In this document: piece after piece, positions 34,478-42,980 of the stretch
How the letters are laid out: every line of letters begins with the position of its first letter
Position numbering within the stretch: position 1 is the first letter of the stretch
Position numbers and translations under genes: made by a program
Assembly (NCBI RefSeq): GCF_011317445.1
Contig: NZ_JAAAPL010000001.1
Location: 1,612,001-1,676,000, forward strand
Source: Chelativorans multitrophicus
Lineage (GTDB): Bacteria > Pseudomonadota > Alphaproteobacteria > Rhizobiales > Rhizobiaceae
DNA length: 64,000 nt
Direction: 5' to 3'
The notes under the pieces: model-generated
What the model was told of the DNA's origin: nothing
Seen by the model: the letters and a program-made list of their open reading frames with translations, nothing else
The model's database searches: none

Positions 34478-35301
34478 CCACGCGCAGCGGACGGCACAGG
34501 GTCGGCCCCGTCGAGCTGAACTATCGCATCGACGGCGTAGGCTCCGAGCCGCTGGTCTGCATCCACGGGGTGGGCTCCTACCTCGAGGCGTGGTCTGGTG
34601 TGGTCGAGCAGCTGGCGGACCGGTTCACCGTTGCGACCTTCGATCTGCGGGGCCACGGACGCTCGACCCGGATCAAAGGCCGCTACGAAATCGACGATTT
34701 CGTGCGCGAGACACTGGCAATCGCCGAACTGGCGGGATTCGATCGCTTTCACCTGGCAGGGTTCTCTCTGGGCGGGTTGATCGCCCAGAGACTTGCGCTG
34801 ACCCATCCAGAAAGACTGCGCCGGCTGGTCCTGCTTTCGACAGTGGCGGGGCGTTCCGCCGAAGAGCAGCAGCGCGTCCGCGCCCGTTTGGCCGCGCTTC
34901 AGACTGGCGACCGGGGGTCGCATTACGACAGCTCGCTCTCGCGTTGGCTGACCGAGGAGTTCCAGGCCGCCAATCCCGAATTGATCCGCCGGATGCGCGA
35001 ACGCAATGCCGAGAATGATCCCGATTGCTACGCCGCTGCTTACCGGGTGCTGGCAGAAACGGACTTCGGCGGGTTTCTCGATCAAATCCGGGTGCCGACG
35101 CTGATTGCCACCGGCGAAGACGATATGGGCTCGAACCCGCGCATGGCGCGCTTCATGCACGACCGCATCCCGGGATCGGAGCTTCGCATCCTGCCGGGCC
35201 TGCGGCACTCCATCCTGATCGAGGCGCCCGAGATGGTATCCGGACTTATGCGCGAATTCTTGGAAAAGGAGGGCATTACAGATGGACAGGGAATTGCGTG
35301 A
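34474..35301 (+). CDS. Alpha/beta hydrolase (PcaD/MhpC-like)
   Basis: 275 aa. Oxyanion region VCIHGVGSYLEAW, nucleophile elbow GFSLGG (Ser), acid Asp probably in ATGEDDMGS and His in LPGLRHSILIEAP form a complete triad. Related hydrolases split enol-lactones or (amidomethylene)succinates after ring cleavage. ATGA overlap with the monooxygenase gene and a 20-bp overlap with the following gene show tight coupling. Confidence 0.85.
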   Translation: MTTRSGRHRVGPVELNYRIDGVGSEPLVCIHGVGSYLEAWSGVVEQLADRFTVATFDLRGHGRSTRIKGRYEIDDFVRETLAIAELAGFDRFHLAGFSLGGLIAQRLALTHPERLRRLVLLSTVAGRSAEEQQRVRARLAALQTGDRGSHYDSSLSRWLTEEFQAANPELIRRMRERNAENDPDCYAAAYRVLAETDFGGFLDQIRVPTLIATGEDDMGSNPRMARFMHDRIPGSELRILPGLRHSILIEAPEMVSGLMREFLEKEGITDGQGIA

Positions 35302-35680
35302 GGCCGGCGAGGCGATCCGCCGCAAGGTCCTGGGCGACGAATATGTCGACCGCGCCATGGGGCAGGCCGATGCCTTTTCTGCTCCGTTCCAGGATGTCGT
35401 AAACGAATACTGTTGGGGACTCGCCTGGACCGATACCGCGCTGGCGCCCGCTCAGCGCAGTCTGCTGAACCTCGGCATGCTGGCGGCGCTCGGCCGGATG
35501 CACGAGTTCCGGACGCATTTTCGCGGTGCCCTGCGCAACGGGCTCAGCCATGACGAGCTGCGCGCGGCGCTGATCCAGATCACGGTCTATTGCGGCATAC
35601 CTGCCGGGGTCGAGGTGTTCCGGATCGCGCGCGAGGTGCTCTCCGAAACCAGCGAGGCGGGCGGTGAGGGCGTGGAATGA
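35282..35680 (+). CDS. Carboxymuconolactone decarboxylase family protein
   Basis: 132 aa small helical CMD-domain protein. ALAPAQRSLLNLGMLAALGR, then HFRGALRNGLSHDELRAAL and YCGIPAGVEVFRIA give the family core (PcaC-like, with Cys in VYCG instead of the AhpD CxxC pair). Whether it decarboxylates a ring-cleavage product or serves another role is unknown. It overlaps the hydrolase gene by 20 bp and the NIPSNAP gene by 4 bp. Confidence 0.85.
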   Translation: MDRELREAGEAIRRKVLGDEYVDRAMGQADAFSAPFQDVVNEYCWGLAWTDTALAPAQRSLLNLGMLAALGRMHEFRTHFRGALRNGLSHDELRAALIQITVYCGIPAGVEVFRIAREVLSETSEAGGEGVE

Positions 35681-35991
35681 TCGTCGAGGAACGTATCTAC
35701 CGCATCTGCTCAGGCAAGATGAAAGATTATCTTGCGCTGGTTCGCGATGAAGGTTTGGCCATCCAGAAGCCGATCCTCGGCAATCTGATCGGTTATTTCG
35801 TAACTGAGATTGGCCCCCTGAATCACGTCGTACACATGTGGGGCTATGATAGCTTGGACGATCGGGCGCGGCGCCGGGCGGCGCTGGCGTCCGATCCGCG
35901 TTGGCAAGCCTTTTCGCCCCGACTGGCGGAGACCATTGAATCGCTGGAGAACCGTATCTTGGTTCCAGTCGATTTCTCGCCGCTAAAATAG
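35677..35991 (+). CDS. NIPSNAP-family small protein
   Basis: 104 aa ferredoxin-like alpha/beta barrel. VEERIYRICSGKMKDYLAL and VVHMWGYDSLDDRARRRAAL are typical NIPSNAP segments. Proteins of this family often accompany catabolic oxygenases; their function is unclear and a role as an intermediate-handling isomerase or chaperone is only speculation. Last gene of the flavin-monooxygenase operon, followed by 163 bp to proV. Confidence 0.82.
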   Translation: MIVEERIYRICSGKMKDYLALVRDEGLAIQKPILGNLIGYFVTEIGPLNHVVHMWGYDSLDDRARRRAALASDPRWQAFSPRLAETIESLENRILVPVDFSPLK

Positions 35992-36040
35992 CCGGGTGCG
36001 CCTCGAATGCTGCAGATCGAAGAAGTCAGGCCAATGGTAG

Positions 36041-36055
36041 TTCTGCGAAACCTAG
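36041..36055 (+). promoter_or_regulatory. TGCGAAAC box upstream of the proVWX genes
   Basis: TTCTGCGAAACCTAG, matching the boxes in front of the PucR-type gene and the flavin reductase in TNCTNCGAAAC and the AG three bases on. It lies 99 bp before the proV start, tying transporter and enzymes into one regulon. Confidence 0.5.
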
Positions 36056-36154
36056 GAAGACTGCGGCCGTATGGTCCGTCCTAATTCCATTAACAATACG
36101 GTTCAAGTCGGGTTCATACCCCCCCGGCAAGGCCAGACAAATGGGAGAAACAAA

Positions 36155-37354
36155 GTGACCGAGAGACTACGCGTAGAGAACGTGTATAAGGTCTTCTCCA
36201 ACACCCCGCAGAAGGCGATGGAAAGGCTCGCTGCCGGCGCCGACAAGGACGCGGTGCAAGCTGAACTCGGCGTGGTTGTCGGCCTCAATGACGTATCGCT
36301 CTCCGTGCCGACCGGCGCCATTTATATGATCATGGGGCTTTCGGGCTCCGGCAAGTCCACGTTGGCGCGCTGCGTCAACCGCCTTTACGAGCCGACTGCC
36401 GGGCGAATCCTGCTCGATGGCGAGGACATCGTCCAACTCAACCAGAACGAACTGCGTCAGGTCCGCCGGACCCGCATCTCAATGGTCTTCCAGCATTTTG
36501 CACTGCTGCCCAACCGCACGGCGATCGAGAACGTCGAGTTCGGCCTGAAGCTGCGAGGGCTCGTCCCAAAAAAGCGGCGGGCGCGCGCCGAGGAGGTTCT
36601 GGCAATCGTCGGGCTGGACCGCTGGGCCTATCATTTCCCGCACGAGTTGTCGGGCGGTATGCGCCAGCGGGTTGGGCTAGCACGCGCACTTGCGACCGAC
36701 GCGGATGTGCTGGTAATGGACGAGGCGTTCAGCGCACTCGATCCGCTGATCCGCAACGAAATGCAGGACGAGCTGCTGCGCCTCCAGCATTCGCTCAAGA
36801 AAACCATCCTGTTCATCACTCATGATTTCCAGGAGGCACTGAAGCTCGGCAACATGATCGCCATCATGGCCGATGGCCGTGTGATGCGCGAGGGCACACC
36901 GCAATCGATCGTGCTGGACCCCGGCACCGACTATGTCGCAGCCTTTACCAACGATGTCGACCGATCCCGCCTGTTCGATGCAGCCTCGGTGATGCGGCCA
37001 GGTAGTGCTGTCGCCGAGCGCGATGGAATCCGGGTGATTGCGGCGTCTTCGACCGGCGGGTTCGCGGTGGACACAAAAGCACGCATCCTCGGTCGTCTCG
37101 ACGAGGCGGGGCTCGCCAAGGCGAAGGATGGGGCCGACATCCGTGCGGTGCTCGCTCCGGATTTCGTATCGGTCGCGCCGGACAGCAAGCTGCTGGATGT
37201 CGCTCGGAAATGCCGCGGCATTGAAGATCTGGCAGTGACCGACAGCGAGGGAACCTTTCTGGGGGTGCTTTCGCCCGCCAGCATCCTTACCGCCATTGCC
37301 GCGTCATCTAATGCCGGCCAAGAACGCCACCTTGAGGAAAAGCGCCATGCTTAA
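36155..37354 (+). CDS. proV: Glycine betaine/proline-type ABC transporter ATP-binding protein ProV
   Basis: 399 aa, the ATPase of a quaternary-amine importer. Starts with GTG 36155 behind GGGAGAAA. Walker A GLSGSGKST, signature LSGGMRQRVGLARAL, Walker B VLVMDEAFSALDPL. The N-terminal PQKAMERLAAGADKDAVQAE helix is the usual ProV insert and the C-terminal 120 residues are a regulatory CBS-like part. Given its neighbours the ligand is probably the betaine degraded by the upstream enzymes, not an osmolyte. Overlaps proW by 8 bp. Confidence 0.92.
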   Translation: MTERLRVENVYKVFSNTPQKAMERLAAGADKDAVQAELGVVVGLNDVSLSVPTGAIYMIMGLSGSGKSTLARCVNRLYEPTAGRILLDGEDIVQLNQNELRQVRRTRISMVFQHFALLPNRTAIENVEFGLKLRGLVPKKRRARAEEVLAIVGLDRWAYHFPHELSGGMRQRVGLARALATDADVLVMDEAFSALDPLIRNEMQDELLRLQHSLKKTILFITHDFQEALKLGNMIAIMADGRVMREGTPQSIVLDPGTDYVAAFTNDVDRSRLFDAASVMRPGSAVAERDGIRVIAASSTGGFAVDTKARILGRLDEAGLAKAKDGADIRAVLAPDFVSVAPDSKLLDVARKCRGIEDLAVTDSEGTFLGVLSPASILTAIAASSNAGQERHLEEKRHA

Positions 37355-38291
37355 TGCCGACGATCTTGCTGTCTTTCCGGTGGATGTCTGGATCAGCGAT
37401 GCGGTCCAGTGGGTCGCGCTCAACCTGCGTCCGCTTTTCCTGGCCATCAAGTGGCCGATCGAAAGCCTTCTGACGTTAATCGACGGCGCCATGCACGATG
37501 CCCCCTTCCCGCTCGTGGTGATCCTATTCACGGCACTGGCCTATATGCTCGCCAGCCGCAAGATTGCGATCTTCACCGCCATAGTACTGGTCCTTGTTGC
37601 GGCGATGGGAGTGTGGGATCCGGCGATGACCACGTTGTCGCTGATCACGACGGCGATCTTCTTCTGCGCGTTGATCGGCCTGCCGGTCGGTATCTGGTGT
37701 GCGCGCAGCGACAGGGCCTGGAGCATAGTCCGGCCGATACTCGACATTATGCAGACGACACCAACCTTCGTCTATCTCGTGCCGGTGGTGATGCTGTTCG
37801 GCGTGGGCACTGTGCCGGGCCAGGTGGCCGTGGTCGTGGCTGCGGTGCCGCCGCTTATACGCTTTACCAATCTCGGCATCCGCATGGTCGATCGTGAGAT
37901 CGTCGAAGCGGGTATTGCCTTTGGCGCGAGCAGCCGGCAATTGCTGTGGGAAATCCAAATCCCCATGGCGATCCCGACGATCCTGGGCGGTCTTAACCAG
38001 ACGGTGCTGACCGCCATGGTCATGTCCGTGGTCGTCGCCATGATTGGCGCCGAAGGGCTGGGGCTGGTCGTGCTGCAGGGCATAGGACGGCTCGATGTCG
38101 GCCGTGCCGTTATCGGCGGGATTGCCATTGTTCTGCTGGCCATGATGCTCGACAGGATCACCCAGAAGATGGCTGAACCCAAGCGCGCGACGGCGCGGTC
38201 GCGCTGGCTTGCCGCCCTCAACCTCGACCGGCTTCTGTCGCGCAACGGCAGCAGCGAGACGGTCGCATCCCAATCCGGCACCAACGCCTGA
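37347..38291 (+). CDS. proW: Glycine betaine/proline-type ABC transporter permease ProW
   Basis: 314 aa from ATG 37347 (MLNADDLAVFPVDVW), inside the proV stop. About seven membrane spans, with the EAA loop EAGIAFGASSRQLLWEIQIP and the preceding ILDIMQTTPTFVYLVPVVML typical of ProW/OpuAB. The C-terminal 30 residues are hydrophilic. 113 bp separate it from proX. Confidence 0.92.
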   Translation: MLNADDLAVFPVDVWISDAVQWVALNLRPLFLAIKWPIESLLTLIDGAMHDAPFPLVVILFTALAYMLASRKIAIFTAIVLVLVAAMGVWDPAMTTLSLITTAIFFCALIGLPVGIWCARSDRAWSIVRPILDIMQTTPTFVYLVPVVMLFGVGTVPGQVAVVVAAVPPLIRFTNLGIRMVDREIVEAGIAFGASSRQLLWEIQIPMAIPTILGGLNQTVLTAMVMSVVVAMIGAEGLGLVVLQGIGRLDVGRAVIGGIAIVLLAMMLDRITQKMAEPKRATARSRWLAALNLDRLLSRNGSSETVASQSGTNA

Positions 38292-38404
38292 TGAAGCGGG
38301 CTGGGCAGGGCCGGATGCCCGGAACGCTCCGTACGAGATGCGGCCGTCCGTAACGGCTGCATCGCTTCCCGAGCCATGAAGATAATCGTCCAGAGGAGAA
38401 AGAA

Positions 38405-39433
38405 ATGAGGCTAAATTTCAAAGCTCTTTCTGTCGGCGCGCTGATCGCGCTCGCTCAGGCAATACCGGCGGCGGCAAACGATCTGCCGGGCGACGGCAAG
38501 ACTGTCCATTATGCTCAGTCCGATTCGGTCGGTGCCAACTACATCGTGGCCGAAATCGTGACCGAAGCGCTTGAGCAGCTTGGTTACAGCGTTACGATGA
38601 CCACAATCAACACGACGCTGTTCTTCCCGGCCGCCGCGAGGAAAGATCTCGACTTGGCCACCGATGTGAATTTTCCGCAGCGCGAGCCCATTTTCCGTCA
38701 GGTGGAGGACAAGGTCCAGCTTATCGGCAAAGGTCTTATTCAGGGCGGCGGCATCAACGGCTATCTGATCGACAAGAAGACCGCCGACGAATACGGGATC
38801 ACCTCTCTCGAACAGATGAAGGATCCGAAAATCGCTGCGCTGTTCGGCACTAACGGGAAGGCCGATCTGATTAACTGCGATCCGGGCTGGAGCTGCGGTG
38901 ATGTGGTCGAATATCAGCTCAAGGAATTCGGCCTGCAAGACACCGTCAACTCGGTGCGCGGAAAATACGACACGCTGATGGTGGAAACCATCGCGCGGGT
39001 CAACCGCGGTGAGCCGGTATTCTTCTACACCTGGAGCCCGTCCTGGATTAACAAGGCCTTGGAGCCGGGCGAAAAGGTAGTCTGGCTGCCCACCCCCTTC
39101 GATGCGCTACCACCCGATGTTCCGAACGCGGGCTCGGCTCTGGTCCCCGGCGTGAAGGGCTGCGCCGGCGGTGCCGATCCGTGCCGCATGGCCATGGCGG
39201 CCTGGAACTGGAATTCCGTTGCCAACAAGGATTTCATCAAGGAGAACCCTTCCGTCGAGGCCCTCATCTCTGAAATGTCCTTCCCGCTGGAGACCTGGTC
39301 CGCCTGGGAAGTGGGGATTAGCGAGCAGGGCGGCAGCACCCCCCGCGCGATCCGCGAGGCGGCCGAGAAGTGGATCTCTGAGAACAAGGAAACCTTCGAG
39401 GGCTGGCTCGCGCGCGCCCGCGCAGCCTCCTGA
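38405..39433 (+). CDS. proX: Betaine-type ABC transporter substrate-binding protein ProX
   Basis: 342 aa, signal peptide cleaved near AIPAAAND. OpuAC-family fold: DSVGANYIVAEIVTEALEQL, and the Trp-rich segments (CDPGWSCGDVVEYQL; PVFFYTWSPSWINKALEPGE) that supply the aromatic cage for a quaternary ammonium. Good ribosome-binding site (GAGGAGAAAGAA) before ATG 38405. Ligand inferred as the betaine substrate of the upstream monooxygenase pathway. Confidence 0.9.
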   Translation: MRLNFKALSVGALIALAQAIPAAANDLPGDGKTVHYAQSDSVGANYIVAEIVTEALEQLGYSVTMTTINTTLFFPAAARKDLDLATDVNFPQREPIFRQVEDKVQLIGKGLIQGGGINGYLIDKKTADEYGITSLEQMKDPKIAALFGTNGKADLINCDPGWSCGDVVEYQLKEFGLQDTVNSVRGKYDTLMVETIARVNRGEPVFFYTWSPSWINKALEPGEKVVWLPTPFDALPPDVPNAGSALVPGVKGCAGGADPCRMAMAAWNWNSVANKDFIKENPSVEALISEMSFPLETWSAWEVGISEQGGSTPRAIREAAEKWISENKETFEGWLARARAAS

Positions 39434-39450
39434 CGCGACACATCATCCGG

Positions 39451-39473
39451 CCGGGCCTCCTTGCGGGGCCCGG
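39451..39473 (+). terminator. Hairpin downstream of proX
   Basis: CCGGGCC and GGCCCGG form a perfect 7-bp stem around a 9-nt loop, 17 bp after the proX stop. There is no clear T tract, so termination efficiency is uncertain. Confidence 0.5.
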
Positions 39474-40023
39474 TAGTCCTTCGTAATATTGCCACAGCCA
39501 ATTCGCTTTGGCAGAACTCCCCCGCGACTCAGGAAGATCTCGCCGCCGAGTTGCGGCACCAGGCAGGAAGCTCTTAAATACGCCGCCGCTCGGCTCCGGC
39601 GAGCTTTTGCCATTGTGGCGCGACCGGCGATGCCCAAATGCGCCGGCTCTTCAGCTCAGCCAGCTAGTCCGTCATCCCCCTTCCCTATTGAATTACGCGG
39701 CCCGTGAAGCAGCAAACACACTCCCGACGTTTTGCGGGATCAGCGCGTCTCTTTACCTAAAGAAAGCCGATTTTACGCAGAAATGCCGCCGGCGCTCGAG
39801 AGCTTGCCGGACATCTCGATACGGTGCGCCTGAACTGGAGGCACTGATCGCCCCCCGGAAAGCCGGGGATAATCGGGCAAGCTGATGCAAAACGACTTCG
39901 AGGAGAGGTTCAGTGGTCGGCATGCGGGATGAGGCTGCTCAACAGGAGCCTGTTCGCGACCTCGCCCATTCGCGTGTCGTGATCGCAGCTTGGGCGGCTG
40001 ACCACGCGTGAGCCCTGAACGGC

Positions 40024-40062
40024 AATCACCCGCCCCGCTGCAACGCCGGGGGGCGGGTGATT
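40024..40062. repeat. Perfect 13-bp inverted repeat
   Basis: Left arm AATCACCCGCCCC (40024-40036) and right arm GGGGCGGGTGATT (40050-40062) are exact complements around a 13-nt loop. GC-rich and very stable; could act as a bidirectional terminator or be a dispersed chromosomal repeat. Confidence 0.7.
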
Positions 40063-40159
40063 GGCCAAGTTGCGCCAATCGGTGTGAACACCGATCGGGC
40101 TTCGGCCGCGGCTGGATGAAGAGTCAGTGACGAGTAACTAGCAACCTTCTCATCATCCA

Positions 40160-40194
40160 TTCTGAGGTCATCAAGACATCTGATGACCTCAGAA
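40160..40194 (-). terminator. Perfect 14-bp hairpin downstream of the M20 amidohydrolase gene
   Basis: Arms TTCTGAGGTCATCA (40160-40173) and TGATGACCTCAGAA (40181-40194) match completely around a 7-nt loop, 26 bp beyond the stop codon of the gene ending at 40221. No T run follows, so it may be an mRNA-stabilising hairpin instead of a terminator. Confidence 0.55.
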
Positions 40195-40220
40195 ACCGGC
40201 CGCAAGCCCCAATCAAGGGA

Positions 40221-41564
40221 CTATTCGTTCACACCTGCATTCTCGATCACTGAAATTGCAAACAGCTTTGCCCCAGTTTTGATTGTAACCTCTGGGTCCG
40301 GGGCGAAGAACGGCGAGTGGCTCGCCGGTACGGGCCTATTTTCGAGCTTGGCTTTTTCAATCTGTTCGGGTGTACTGCCGCCGACCCTATAGTAGATGGA
40401 AGGCACACCAGCCTCGATAAACTCTGGATAGGTCTCCACGCCCAGTGTCGGCTTAACAGCCTCCGGAACGTACTCTATGTTTTGGAAAGCGCTGTCCAAT
40501 GCCGGCTTAAGTTTGCTGATCAACTCCGTCGAGTTGACGCCTGCAACAGCGCCGCCTCCTATACGCTGCAATTCTGGCTCCGGTGCGCCTGAGGATTGCG
40601 CTGTAGCCTTCGCTACGCGCTGCATGGAGTCAAGCAGGAGTTTGCGTGTCTCGGGCGAGGTTGAACGTAGAGTCAGCTTCAACTTAGCCTCGGCAGGGAT
40701 GATGTTGGCTGCGGTTCCCGCATTGAAGCTACCGACCGAAATGACCCCCGGTTCGCGTGGATCTTTCTCGCGGCTCACAATAGTCTGAATATCAGTGACG
40801 AAGCGCGAACCCAACACGATCGGATCAATCGACAGGTGCGGAGCGCTACCATGTGCCCCACGGCCTTTGAAGGTCAGATCGAAGGTATCGGAGTTTCCGC
40901 TAAAGGGGCCGTCCTTTACGACGATCTTGCCAGCAGGGTCAGGAGACACATGTATGGCAAAGCCGAAATCCGGCTTCGGAAACTTTTCGAACAGGCCTGC
41001 CTTGAGCATTGCTGTTGCACCGCCGCCAATTTCTTCGGCGGGCTCGCCGATCAGCAACAGCGTGCCACGCCAATCGTCTTTCATATCCACCAACAGTTGC
41101 GCGGCTCCTAGCCATGCCGCCATGTGAATATCATGGCCGCAACTATGGGCGACAAAGACCTTTGCCGATTCATCGGTATTGCCTGGCCACTGCGTTGCCG
41201 GTACCTGCACGCGGCTTGCAAAGGGAAGTCCCGTCTTTTCCTCCATGGGAAGAGCGTCGAGTTCCGTACGCAACATGATGGTTGGGCCGTCACCATTCTT
41301 GAAAACGCCGACAAGGCCGGAATCGACGCCAAAGCCGACGGTTACATCAAAGCCGAGCTTTTCAAGCTCTTCCGCCAGCAGATTTGCCGTCCGCGTTTCA
41401 TGAAAGCCCAATTCCGGGTTGGCGTGAATATCCTGGTAAATCGCTTCAAGCGCAGGATATTTCTGGTCGATGAGAGCGTCCAATGTTGCAGTTTCCGCTA
41501 GGGCGTGGCCCGCGGCAAATTGCAAAATAAGAAATAAGCTTGTGGCGGTTGATTTGATATTCAT
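40221..41564 (-). CDS. Exported M20-family amidohydrolase (aminoacylase/hippurate hydrolase-like)
   Basis: 447 aa from ATG 41564 (AAGGGA upstream); a longer frame is an artefact. N-terminal signal peptide (LFLILQFAAGHALAE) makes it periplasmic. Metal-site motifs of M20D: HSCGHDIHMAAWLG, GEPAEEIGGGA, and the dimer-domain GRGAHGSAPH. Family members deacylate N-acyl amino acids or hippurate. Its base composition looks less GC-rich than its neighbours, consistent with a separate origin. It stands alone, converging with proX. Confidence 0.87.
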   Translation of the reverse strand: MNIKSTATSLFLILQFAAGHALAETATLDALIDQKYPALEAIYQDIHANPELGFHETRTANLLAEELEKLGFDVTVGFGVDSGLVGVFKNGDGPTIMLRTELDALPMEEKTGLPFASRVQVPATQWPGNTDESAKVFVAHSCGHDIHMAAWLGAAQLLVDMKDDWRGTLLLIGEPAEEIGGGATAMLKAGLFEKFPKPDFGFAIHVSPDPAGKIVVKDGPFSGNSDTFDLTFKGRGAHGSAPHLSIDPIVLGSRFVTDIQTIVSREKDPREPGVISVGSFNAGTAANIIPAEAKLKLTLRSTSPETRKLLLDSMQRVAKATAQSSGAPEPELQRIGGGAVAGVNSTELISKLKPALDSAFQNIEYVPEAVKPTLGVETYPEFIEAGVPSIYYRVGGSTPEQIEKAKLENRPVPASHSPFFAPDPEVTIKTGAKLFAISVIENAGVNE

Positions 41565-41925
41565 TTGGTTCCCTTCAGTCGTTGGAGGCCGAAAGACTCT
41601 TAACCGGCACATATTGGGACGTTGCCGCGATAGGGGCTTCCCCCCAGGCATAGGAACCGCAAGGCAGATTTTTCTATTCATCCGTCTAATGCATCCGGTT
41701 CATTCCGGGCCTTGGCGCGATTGGCCGCGTATCCGTGGTCGGACCGGGAGCGCCAATTTTCGTCTTTGGCCAAAGAGTGCTCGCTCTGCCTGCTGGCGCC
41801 CATGCGGGCACTCATGCAGAAAGAAGAATGATGAGTGAGCGCTTCAGGCTTTGACCGTACCGCCAACGAACTGACCGCACTGGCCAAGCGCGGCGGCACG
41901 GCTTTTGCCGCCGCCGGGTGGCAAG
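41565..41925. other. 361-bp intergenic region upstream of the M20 amidohydrolase gene
   Basis: Holds the AAGGGA ribosome-binding site just before the M20 start and presumably its promoter. Beyond that I see no gene or clear repeat. Confidence 0.45.
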
Positions 41926-42711
41926 CTAAAGAGGCCCTACCAAGGCTCTATAGAACATATATCCGGCAACCATGACGAGCAGGATTGCAAAGAACGTGTT
42001 GAGCGTTCCCTTGTGAACCGCGAGCCGTCTGGCAACTAAACTACCTGCCAGGCCGCCGATCACGCCCCCACCGATAAAAACCCCCGCGAGTGCCCAGTCG
42101 ACGAGGCCAGCAATGGCGTAGTTGAGTGCCGTCGTTAGGCCGAAGGCGGCAACAGCGACAAGGGAAGAGCCAATCGCAAACAGGATCGGCATACCGGTGG
42201 CGGCGATGAGGCCGGGCACGATGAGAAAGCCCCCGCCGATACCGAAAAAGCCGGAGAAGATGCCGGTGAGGCCGCCGAAGGTGACCACGGCCGGCGCATT
42301 TTCGCGAGAACACTGCGCCCCCGGATTGCCATCGTTGCCTCCCCGCCTGAACATCAGCGCGCCGACGATAAGCATGAGGAGCGCAAAGAGAATAAGGAGA
42401 TGCTGCCCGCTCACCATCTTGCCAATGGTCGAGCCGATGAAGGCGCCGATAACGCCTGCGCTGCTGTAAATCGCAGCACAGCGCCATTTCACTTTGCCGA
42501 ACCGCGCATAGCCGACGAGATTGCCAAGGGCACTGGCCGCGACCGCGACGGCGCTGGTGCCGATGGCGAGATGCGGATTTGGAACTCCCACCACATAGAC
42601 CATCAAGGGCACGGCAAGAATGGAGCCGCCGCCGCCGAACAGGCCGAGGGTGAAGCCCACAAGGCCGCCGGAAAGTGCGCCAAGTTCGTATTGAAAGAGT
42701 TCCAAATACAT
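41926..42711 (-). CDS. TSUP (TauE/SafE) family sulfite/sulfonate exporter-like membrane protein
   Basis: 261 aa with about eight hydrophobic spans and the internal repeat typical of TSUP: GLFGGGGSILAVPLMVY in the first half and GFFGIGGGFLIVPGLIAATG in the second. TSUP members near persulfide dioxygenases usually export sulfite. Last gene of the rhodanese operon, so it probably removes the sulfite made by the dioxygenase. Confidence 0.88.
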   Translation of the reverse strand: MYLELFQYELGALSGGLVGFTLGLFGGGGSILAVPLMVYVVGVPNPHLAIGTSAVAVAASALGNLVGYARFGKVKWRCAAIYSSAGVIGAFIGSTIGKMVSGQHLLILFALLMLIVGALMFRRGGNDGNPGAQCSRENAPAVVTFGGLTGIFSGFFGIGGGFLIVPGLIAATGMPILFAIGSSLVAVAAFGLTTALNYAIAGLVDWALAGVFIGGGVIGGLAGSLVARRLAVHKGTLNTFFAILLVMVAGYMFYRALVGPL

Positions 42712-42728
42712 GTCGAAGCCCGTGCCGT

Positions 42729-42980
42729 TCAGGTGGCCTGCGTGATATGATTCGACGAGGCCAGCACTCGCGGCTCCTGATTATCCCCTGCCAATCGGGG
42801 AGCAGCGCTTCCGAAGGCGGAAACCTGGTGCGCGCGGAGAGTCCAATGCCGTCGAAGATCGGTTGAGGAAGTCGGGAGCAGTTCTCCGCCGCCAAGCGGG
42901 GCCGGTCCAAAGGTCGAGCCATAGATAAGTGCGCCCACGGCAATGGCTCGCCACGAAGCGGCGAGCCTCGTTGCCGTCAC
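42729..42980 (-). CDS. Small hypothetical protein coupled to the persulfide dioxygenase gene
   Basis: 83 codons starting with GTG inside the dioxygenase stop (GTGA overlap) and ending 17 bp before the TSUP gene. N-terminus has one hydrophobic stretch (AIAVGALIYGSTFGPAPLGG). No family recognised. The overlap and its position between two co-oriented genes are the only support; it could equally be chance open frame or decayed gene. Confidence 0.3.
   Translation of the reverse strand: MTATRLAASWRAIAVGALIYGSTFGPAPLGGGELLPTSSTDLRRHWTLRAHQVSAFGSAAPRLAGDNQEPRVLASSNHITQAT

Larger units (their letters stand above)
39434..40220. other. 787-bp intergenic region with strong hairpins
   Basis: Between the converging ends of proX (plus) and the M20 amidohydrolase gene (minus). 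I find no supported gene: open frames here lack ribosome-binding sites and family resemblance. It contains the proX hairpin and two long perfect inverted repeats described separately. Confidence 0.6.

Noticed and set aside
39508-39885. 125-codon plus-strand frame after proX
   Set aside because: No ribosome-binding site, no family resemblance, and it crosses hairpin sequence.
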